Below are positions 5,651 through 10,031 of a stretch of 10,031 bases of DNA, piece by piece. This DNA is from Zhenhengia stercoravium (GTDB taxonomy: Bacteria > Bacillota > Clostridia > Lachnospirales > Cellulosilyticaceae). Made by a program: the position numbers and the translations under genes. How positions within the stretch are numbered: the first letter of the stretch is position 1; every line of letters begins with the position of its first letter. Below the pieces are notes generated by a model. The model was given only the letters and a program-made list of their open reading frames with translations. It was not told the DNA's origin and searched no databases. The DNA is taken from NCBI GenBank assembly GCA_018883975.1, contig JAHLFD010000177.1, positions 1 through 10,031 on the forward strand, in the 5' to 3' direction.

Positions 5651-7405
5651 ATGTCAGAACTTAAAATTACAATAGATGGCAAAGAAACCATGGTCAATCA
5701 AGGTGCAACTATTCTTGATGCTGCAAAACAAGTAGGTGTAGAAATTCCTACCCTTTGTTATCTTAATTTACATGGTACAGCAATGAAAAGTCAGACTGCA
5801 TCTTGCAGAATTTGTGTTGTAGAAGTAGAAGGTAGAAAAAATCTGGCACCAGCATGTGCAACACCTGTTACAAATGGTATGGTGGTTAAGACACATACAC
5901 CACGTGTTATGCAATCTAGGCGCATGGTACTTGAACTTTTGCTCTCAGACCATCCAAAAGATTGCTTAAGCTGTGAAAAAGCTGGGAATTGCCAACTGCA
6001 AGATATGGCTGTGAAGTTTGGTATCCGTGATGTAGCCTTTGATGAAAATCATGCGCAATCTACTTATCCAAAACAATTAGGCGTATCTATTATGCGTGAT
6101 ATGGATAAATGTATCATGTGCCGTAGATGCGAGACAATGTGTAATAAAGTACAGACTGTAGGAGCCCTTTCAGGTGTAAACCGTGGATTTAATGCCTTTG
6201 TAGGCACAGCTTTTGGTCTGCCACTTGAAGAAACAGTATGTACACAATGTGGTCAATGTGTAGCTGTATGTCCAACGGGGGCACTTTGTGAAAATGAACA
6301 AGTAAGTGATGTATTAAGTGGGCTTGCAAATCCAGATAAAGTCGTAGTAGTTCAAACTGCGCCAGCTGTTCGCGCTGCACTTGGTGGAGAGTTTGGGATG
6401 GAAGCAGGTACACTTGTAACAGGTAAGATGGTAGCAGCACTAAAAGAACTTGGTTTTAATTATGTATTTGATACAGACTTTGCGGCAGATGTAACCATTA
6501 TGGAAGAAGGTGCAGAGCTGATTGACCGTTTAACACGTTCAATAAAAGGAGATAAGAGTGTACATCTTCCAATCCTTACAAGTTGCTGTCCTGCTTGGGT
6601 AAATTTCTATGAAACACAATTTAGTGATTTATTAGATTATCCATCTACGGCAAAATCTCCACAACAAATCTTTGGTGCTATTGCAAAATCCTATTTTGCA
6701 GAAAAAATGAATATTCCAAGAGAGAAAATGATAGTAGTTTCTATTATGCCATGTCTAGCTAAGAAGCATGAAGCAGATAGACCAGAGTTTGAGAAAGATG
6801 TAGATATTACACTTTCAACAAGAGAGCTTGCGGCACTTATTAAACAGGCTAATATTGATTTTAATAGCTTAGAAGAGGCTGAATTTGATAATCCATTAGG
6901 GGAGTCAACAGGAGCAGCTGTAATCTTCGGTACCACAGGTGGTGTTATTGAAGCAGCAGTACGTACAGCATATGAAAAAGTAACAGGAGAAAGTCTTGGT
7001 AAGGTAGATTTTGAAGAGTTAAGAGGCTTTGATGGTGTACGTGCAGCTACTGTAAAAGTGGGAGATTTAGATCTAAAAATTGGTATTGCACATGGCCTTG
7101 GCAATGCAAGAACACTTATGGAAGAATTAAGAAATGGTAACCCAAGAGGTTTCCATGCTATTGAAGTGATGGCATGTCCAGGAGGATGTGTTGGTGGTGG
7201 TGGCCAGCCTTATCATCATGGCAATATTGAGGTGGTGCAAAAACGCCGTGAGGCACTTTACAGAGAAGATGAGCATAAACCACTACGTAAGTCTCATGAA
7301 AACCCAGCAGTCGTTGAAATGTATGACACTTATTTTGGTCATCCAATGAGTCATAAGGCACATGAACTGCTACATACACATTATACAAAGAAAGATAGAA
7401 TTTAA
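5651..7405 (+). CDS. hydA: [FeFe]-hydrogenase catalytic subunit HydA
   Basis: A 584-residue catalytic subunit that reduces protons to H2 (or the reverse) at the H-cluster. Domains in order: an N-terminal plant-type [2Fe-2S] domain (C36, C52, C55, C69); a His-Cys [4Fe-4S] site (H101, C105, C108, C114); two ferredoxin [4Fe-4S] clusters (C154, C157, C160, C164 and C197, C200, C203, C207); and the H-cluster domain with TSCCPAW (310-316), MPCLAKKHE (366-374) and MACPGGCVGGGGQP (507-520). Cluster ligands are C313, C368, C509 and C513, and proton-transfer Cys312 is intact, as are K371 and E374. The small-subunit region follows to the end (YFGHPMSHKAHELLHTHY). The length is near that of Clostridium CpI and lacks the extra C-terminal [2Fe-2S] domain of Thermotoga HydA. 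With HydB and HydC it should couple NADH plus reduced ferredoxin to H2. The RBS is AGGGGGG at 5636-5642, and a strong terminator follows at once. Confidence 0.97.
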   Translation: MSELKITIDGKETMVNQGATILDAAKQVGVEIPTLCYLNLHGTAMKSQTASCRICVVEVEGRKNLAPACATPVTNGMVVKTHTPRVMQSRRMVLELLLSDHPKDCLSCEKAGNCQLQDMAVKFGIRDVAFDENHAQSTYPKQLGVSIMRDMDKCIMCRRCETMCNKVQTVGALSGVNRGFNAFVGTAFGLPLEETVCTQCGQCVAVCPTGALCENEQVSDVLSGLANPDKVVVVQTAPAVRAALGGEFGMEAGTLVTGKMVAALKELGFNYVFDTDFAADVTIMEEGAELIDRLTRSIKGDKSVHLPILTSCCPAWVNFYETQFSDLLDYPSTAKSPQQIFGAIAKSYFAEKMNIPREKMIVVSIMPCLAKKHEADRPEFEKDVDITLSTRELAALIKQANIDFNSLEEAEFDNPLGESTGAAVIFGTTGGVIEAAVRTAYEKVTGESLGKVDFEELRGFDGVRAATVKVGDLDLKIGIAHGLGNARTLMEELRNGNPRGFHAIEVMACPGGCVGGGGQPYHHGNIEVVQKRREALYREDEHKPLRKSHENPAVVEMYDTYFGHPMSHKAHELLHTHYTKKDRI

Positions 7406-7443
7406 AAAAGGAGTAAGGCAATCTAAATGCCTTACTCCTTTTT
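7405..7443 (+). terminator. Intrinsic terminator of the hyd operon
   Basis: A perfect 16-bp inverted repeat: 7405-7420 (AAAAAGGAGTAAGGCA) and 7428-7443 (TGCCTTACTCCTTTTT), with the 7-base loop ATCTAAA. The 3' arm ends in a T run. It starts on the last base of the hydA stop codon. The symmetric A and T runs could let it act on both strands, but no minus-strand gene is nearby. Confidence 0.93.
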
Positions 7444-7453
7444 GGTATGACTT

Positions 7454-7481
7454 TTTACTTGGAAGAAAAATAAGACATAAT
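7454..7481 (+). promoter_or_regulatory. Possible promoter for the DUF1015 gene
   Basis: TTTACT (7454-7459) and CATAAT (7476-7481) are separated by 16 bases, just after the hyd terminator and about 50 bases before the next start codon. The -10 matches consensus at five of six positions and the -35 at four, so this is a modest candidate. Confidence 0.4.
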
Positions 7482-7531
7482 TTAGAGTTCTTCTTAATAA
7501 AACTAGATAAGATAGAAAGGAGGTATATAAG

Positions 7532-8776
7532 ATGATTTCTATCAAGCCTTTTAGGGCTTACAGGCCCCGAATAGATTATGCAATGCAGGTTGTAGCATTA
7601 CCTTATGACGTAGTAAGTGAAGAAGAAGCAAGAAGAATTGGAGAAAGTAATCCCTATTCTTTTTTGCATATAGATAAGCCAGAAGTTTTTTATAAGGGGC
7701 AAGAGTTGAAGAAATATGAGTATGCTAGAAACATTTTGGAAGAGCTTATAGAGGCAGGCATATTGATACAGGAGGAGAGTCCTTGCCTATATATCTATGG
7801 GCTTATTACATCTTCTAGTAGCCAATATGGGATTGTAGGGTGTCTAAGTTGTAGGGAGTATGATGAAGGCAAAATTAAAAGGCATGAGAAGACCAGAGAG
7901 GATAAAGAGCAAGATAGGTTTTTGCATATTGAAGGGTGTCAGGCGCATACAGGGCCTATCTTCTTAGCATGTAAAGAAGAAGCACAGCTTAAAGCCTTTA
8001 TAGAAAGGTATAGGGTAAATCATAAACCTCTTTATGATTTTGAACATAAGGGGGTGAGGCAATTGGTGTATTGTATAGAGAATCAGCATGAGCAAGCTGA
8101 AGTAGTAGCCTGTTTTAATAAGATGCAGAATTTATATGTAGCAGATGGACATCATAGATTAGCAGCTGCAGCAAGCTATGCAAGGGTAAGAAGAGAAGAG
8201 ATATTTAAGGAAGAAGGAGGAGAGAAAAGTAGGCAAGAAGCAGAATATGAAGATTTTCTAGGTGTTATATTTCCCAAATCTGATTTAAACATTATAGATT
8301 ATAATCGTGTGATTCAAGATGAGAGTGAACTGAGTGAAGAGGCACTGATGAATGCTATAGAAAAACAATTTAATATTACTCAGATGAAAGAGCAGACATA
8401 CCGTCCATCTAGCCCCCATCATATAGGGATGAGATATAAGGGAAGCTGGTATAATCTGAGCCTTAAGGATAATCAGGTTAATGAAAAGGATCCTGTAGCA
8501 AGGCTAGATGCAGCTATTTTACAAGATTTAATTTTAGAGCCTATTTTTCATATTAAGAATCCAAGGACAGATAAAAGAATAGACTTTATAGGAGGTATCA
8601 AAGGGATAGAGGAACTTAATAGGCGTACAGATGAAGATATGGATATTGCTTTTGCACTTTATCCGACTACTATGGATGAGCTTATACAGGTAGCTGATGC
8701 TAATAGGCTTATGCCACCTAAGTCTACCTGGTTTGAACCTAAGCTTAGAAGTGGCTTATTTATTCATAGGTTTTAA
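7532..8776 (+). CDS. DUF1015 family protein
   Basis: A 414-residue soluble protein recognised as DUF1015 by its conserved segments: the N-terminal SIKPFRAYRPR, ALPYDVVSEEEA (22-33) and NPYSFLHIDKPE (40-51); RHEKTREDKEQDR (117-129); the family signature VADGHHRLAAA (203-213); ARLDAAILQDLIL (323-335); IDFIGG (350-355); and the C-terminal MPPKSTWFEPK (394-404). The family has a ParB/Srx-like core and is found near serine biosynthesis genes in some Clostridia, but its activity is not established and no ser genes are in this window. Residues about 219-240 form a highly charged Lys/Arg/Glu-rich stretch that may be a loop. AGAAAGGAGG at 7514-7523 is a strong RBS for the ATG at 7532. The gene appears to stand alone between the hyd terminator and the T-box promoter. 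No signal peptide or membrane segment is seen. Confidence 0.9.
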   Translation: MISIKPFRAYRPRIDYAMQVVALPYDVVSEEEARRIGESNPYSFLHIDKPEVFYKGQELKKYEYARNILEELIEAGILIQEESPCLYIYGLITSSSSQYGIVGCLSCREYDEGKIKRHEKTREDKEQDRFLHIEGCQAHTGPIFLACKEEAQLKAFIERYRVNHKPLYDFEHKGVRQLVYCIENQHEQAEVVACFNKMQNLYVADGHHRLAAAASYARVRREEIFKEEGGEKSRQEAEYEDFLGVIFPKSDLNIIDYNRVIQDESELSEEALMNAIEKQFNITQMKEQTYRPSSPHHIGMRYKGSWYNLSLKDNQVNEKDPVARLDAAILQDLILEPIFHIKNPRTDKRIDFIGGIKGIEELNRRTDEDMDIAFALYPTTMDELIQVADANRLMPPKSTWFEPKLRSGLFIHRF

Positions 8777-8788
8777 AGGAGACATGCA

Positions 8789-8817
8789 TTGACAAAAATG
8801 CCTTTATTTCTTATAAT
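8789..8817 (+). promoter_or_regulatory. Consensus sigma-A promoter for the T-box operon
   Basis: A perfect -35 TTGACA (8789-8794), a 17-base spacer and a perfect -10 TATAAT (8812-8817). Transcription should begin near 8823-8826, about 50 bases before stem I of the T-box. The -35 begins only 12 bases after the DUF1015 stop. Confidence 0.88.
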
Positions 8818-8871
8818 CAGTATCATAATACGCATATGAGAAGCTGTACTAAGTATATATATAGAATAAGT

Positions 8872-9100
8872 GAAATGCGAAGATAAGGAATAGTATATAA
8901 ATAAGGGTTTTCAGAGAGGAAAGTGGTGGTGAGAGCTTTCTAATGCCTGTTTATAGAAGCAGCCTTTGAGCATGCATCTTGAACCATCAGTAGGGATGTA
9001 CGGGTAACTACGTTACAAGTTGAAGAGGGATACTCTATCTAGAGTATAACTAGGGTGGTACCGCGAGAAACCTCGTCCCTAATTTGGGATGGGGTTTTTT
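8872..9100 (+). promoter_or_regulatory. T-box riboswitch, alanine-specific (specifier GCA)
   Basis: A leader RNA that senses uncharged tRNA-Ala and controls the two genes that follow. Stem I: base helix ATGC 8875-8878 with GCAT 8970-8973; K-turn with TGA at 8967-8969; helix AAGG 8885-8888 with CCTT 8963-8966. The specifier loop has AGTA at 8892-8895 opposite GAA 8956-8958, then the specifier GCA 8959-8961 followed by a purine. Above it is an 8-bp helix (8896-8903 with 8948-8955), and the distal hairpin is GAAAG 8919-8923 with CTTTC 8936-8940. Stem II region: AGTA at 8989-8992 and GTAAC 9004-9008 with GTTAC 9012-9016. Stem III: ATACTCT 9030-9036 with AGAGTAT 9041-9047. The T-box AGGGTGGTACCGCG is at 9052-9065. 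Antiterminator helices are TAGGG 9051-9055 with CCCTA 9077-9081, and GCGAG 9063-9067 with CTCGT 9072-9076. GCA is an alanine codon, in agreement with alaS downstream. Confidence 0.95.
9068..9100 (+). terminator. T-box regulated intrinsic terminator
   Basis: AAACCTCGTCCC (9068-9079) pairs with GGGATGGGGTTT (9086-9097) around the loop TAATTT, and a T run (9095-9100) follows. The 5' arm shares bases with both antiterminator helices of the T-box, so the two structures exclude each other. Confidence 0.93.
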
Positions 9101-9120
9101 ATTTTGCCTTGAAATCAAAA

Positions 9121-9129
9121 AGAGGTGAT
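9121..9129 (+). promoter_or_regulatory. RBS that fixes the M15-like gene start
   Basis: AGAGGTGAT lies just before the ATG at 9133 and after the T-box terminator. An in-frame GTG at 9055 lies within the T-box sequence itself and is rejected as a start. Confidence 0.8.
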
Positions 9130-9132
9130 TCT

Positions 9133-9714
9133 ATGTATAAACTTAGTATAGTCAATGAAGATAAACCTTTAGATGCTTTATATATTCCAGAGTCTTTAGT
9201 TTGTGACCCTGTAATGCATATTTGGCTTGTCAAGGAGGTTTATGAAGCTTTTTATGAGATGAATAGAGCTTTGCAAAGAGAAGGCCTGCCATCTATTTAT
9301 GGACGCAGGGGTTACTTATGCTTTGCTTATCAAAAAAAGCTTTTTCAAAATGAAGTTCAAAAAAATATAAGGCAGGGGCTTAAGGCAGAGCTTGCTTATG
9401 AAAAAGCAAGAAGAACGCTTATGCCACCAGGATGCAGTGAGCATCAGTTAGGGCTTTGTATTGACATTGCGCTTCATCATATGCAACAAGATAATAGTAT
9501 TTCTATATATGAGGAAAGTCCACAGTTCCATTGGATGAGGGAACATGCCACATCTTATGGATTCATACTTAGGTACCCTAAAGATAAGATGTTCTATACA
9601 AAGTTTTCTTATAGACCGTGGCACTATCGTTACGTAGGTATAGGGCATGCTAAAAAAATGGCTAAGCTAGGACTTTGTCTTGAAGAGTATTATGAGGCTT
9701 TTTATAAAGAATAA
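9133..9714 (+). CDS. M15-family (VanY-like) D-Ala-D-Ala carboxypeptidase homolog, catalytic Glu replaced
   Basis: A 193-residue protein of the M15B/VanY zinc carboxypeptidase fold. The metal-site motif SxHxxGxxxD is present as S102-E-H104-QLGLCI-D111. The region FHWMREHATSYGFILRYP (132-149) matches the family, and the third metal histidine is H164 in RPWHYRYVG (161-169). Family members normally have Glu-Pro-Trp-His there, the Glu being the catalytic base; here it is Arg161 (codon AGA at 9613-9615). The three zinc ligands are kept but catalysis is doubtful. No signal peptide or membrane anchor is visible at the N-terminus (MYKLSIVNEDKPLDAL), unlike secreted VanY enzymes, so the protein may stay in the cytoplasm. 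It is the first gene after an alanine T-box and is followed 12 bases later by alaS, so it should be induced when charged tRNA-Ala falls. If active it would release D-Ala from peptidoglycan precursors; a non-catalytic binding role is the alternative. Confidence 0.85.
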   Translation: MYKLSIVNEDKPLDALYIPESLVCDPVMHIWLVKEVYEAFYEMNRALQREGLPSIYGRRGYLCFAYQKKLFQNEVQKNIRQGLKAELAYEKARRTLMPPGCSEHQLGLCIDIALHHMQQDNSISIYEESPQFHWMREHATSYGFILRYPKDKMFYTKFSYRPWHYRYVGIGHAKKMAKLGLCLEEYYEAFYKE

Positions 9715-9726
9715 GGAGGATTACTT

Positions 9727-10031
9727 ATGAAAAACTACGGTTTAAATGAACTAAGAGAAATGTATTTAAGCTTTTTTGAGTCAAAAGGACACTTACGTAA
9801 AAAAAGTTTCCCACTTGTACCTCAAAATGACAACAGTTTATTATTAATCAATGCGGGGATGGCACCACTTAAGCCTTACTTTACAGGTCAAGAAGTACCA
9901 CCAAATACACGTATGACAACTTGCCAAAAATGTATTCGTACAGGTGATATCGAAAATATCGGTAAAACAGCACGTCACGGTACATTCTTTGAAATGTTAG
10001 GAAACTTCTCATTTGGTGATTACTTCAAAGA
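9727..10031 (+). CDS. alaS: Alanyl-tRNA synthetase, N-terminal part (cut by window end)
   Basis: The first 101 codons of AlaRS, which charges tRNA-Ala with alanine in the cytoplasm. The class II catalytic core begins here: LREMYLSFFESKGH (8-21), motif 1 region SLLLINAGMAPLKPYF, then TCQKCIRTGDIENIGKTARH and TFFEMLGNFSFGDYFK, a near-signature sequence of the family. The reading frame is open to the last base of the window. AAGGAGGA at 9713-9720 overlaps the stop of the M15-like gene and precedes the ATG at 9727, so the two genes form one transcription unit under the alanine T-box. Confidence 0.97.
   Translation, partial: MKNYGLNELREMYLSFFESKGHLRKKSFPLVPQNDNSLLLINAGMAPLKPYFTGQEVPPNTRMTTCQKCIRTGDIENIGKTARHGTFFEMLGNFSFGDYFK

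Noticed and set aside
6189..7104. Long minus-strand open frames opposite hydA (and similar ones elsewhere)
   Set aside because: They are low-complexity shadows of strongly conserved plus-strand genes, with no RBS or recognisable protein.
8775..8805. Terminator for the DUF1015 gene in AAAGG...GCATT...AATGCCTTT
   Set aside because: Only a short 5-bp hairpin with an interrupted T run, and it overlaps the consensus promoter at 8789-8817; too weak to call.
8970..8976. Second and third GCA triplets (GCATGCA) as T-box specifier
   Set aside because: These bases sit below the K-turn and pair with ATGC at 8875-8878. The GCA at 8959-8961 has the right loop geometry opposite AGTA.
9055..9132. Upstream GTG extension of the M15-like gene
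   Set aside because: It lies inside the T-box sequence and terminator, has no RBS role, and the encoded extension resembles no family member. The ATG at 9133 has a good RBS.
1..10031. CRISPR array, insertion sequence, tRNA or rRNA gene, phage attachment site
   Set aside because: No direct repeat array, transposase, terminal inverted repeats or structural RNA gene was seen on either strand by reading.

Overview
This AT-rich window comes from an anaerobic, hydrogen-producing Firmicute, most likely a member of the Clostridia. The evidence is the purine-rich Shine-Dalgarno sites, an NADH/ferredoxin-linked trimeric-type [FeFe] hydrogenase operon, a T-box leader before alaS, and Clostridia-like protein sequences. 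I would not name a genus from sequence reading alone. Every gene is on the + strand.

Bases 6-2794 hold four tightly packed genes that look like a redox or H2-sensing module. They encode a small HATPase-fold protein of the anti-sigma-factor kinase type, an [FeFe]-hydrogenase-like protein with H-cluster ligands but no proton-transfer cysteine, a small DRTGG-domain protein, and a PHP-domain metal-dependent phosphoesterase. The DRTGG and PHP genes overlap (GTGA).

Bases 2919-7405 hold the catalytic operon. It encodes a NuoE-like [2Fe-2S] subunit (HydC), a small thioredoxin-like ferredoxin-fold protein (position of HydD in Acetobacterium woodii), the NuoF-like NADH/FMN subunit (HydB) and the H-cluster subunit (HydA). 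Together they are expected to form a soluble electron-bifurcating hydrogenase that couples NADH and reduced ferredoxin to H2. A strong intrinsic terminator at 7405-7443 closes the operon. A 124-bp gap before hydC holds a possible promoter, a weak hairpin and an imperfect inverted repeat that could be a regulatory site.

Bases 7532-8776 encode a stand-alone DUF1015 protein. The 356-bp gap after it (8777-9132) is filled by a consensus sigma-A promoter (TTGACA-17-TATAAT) and a complete T-box riboswitch. Its specifier reads GCA (Ala), and it ends in a classic terminator. The T-box controls an M15-peptidase-like gene (9133-9714) followed by alaS (9727 to beyond the window end). The M15-like protein has no signal peptide and an Arg where the family has its catalytic Glu, so an inactive or repurposed cytoplasmic relative under alanine control is plausible.

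Most of the window is recognisable Clostridial metabolism. The points most worth a second look are the putative H2-sensing module beside the hydrogenase it may control, and the degenerate M15 protein inserted between the alanine T-box and alaS.
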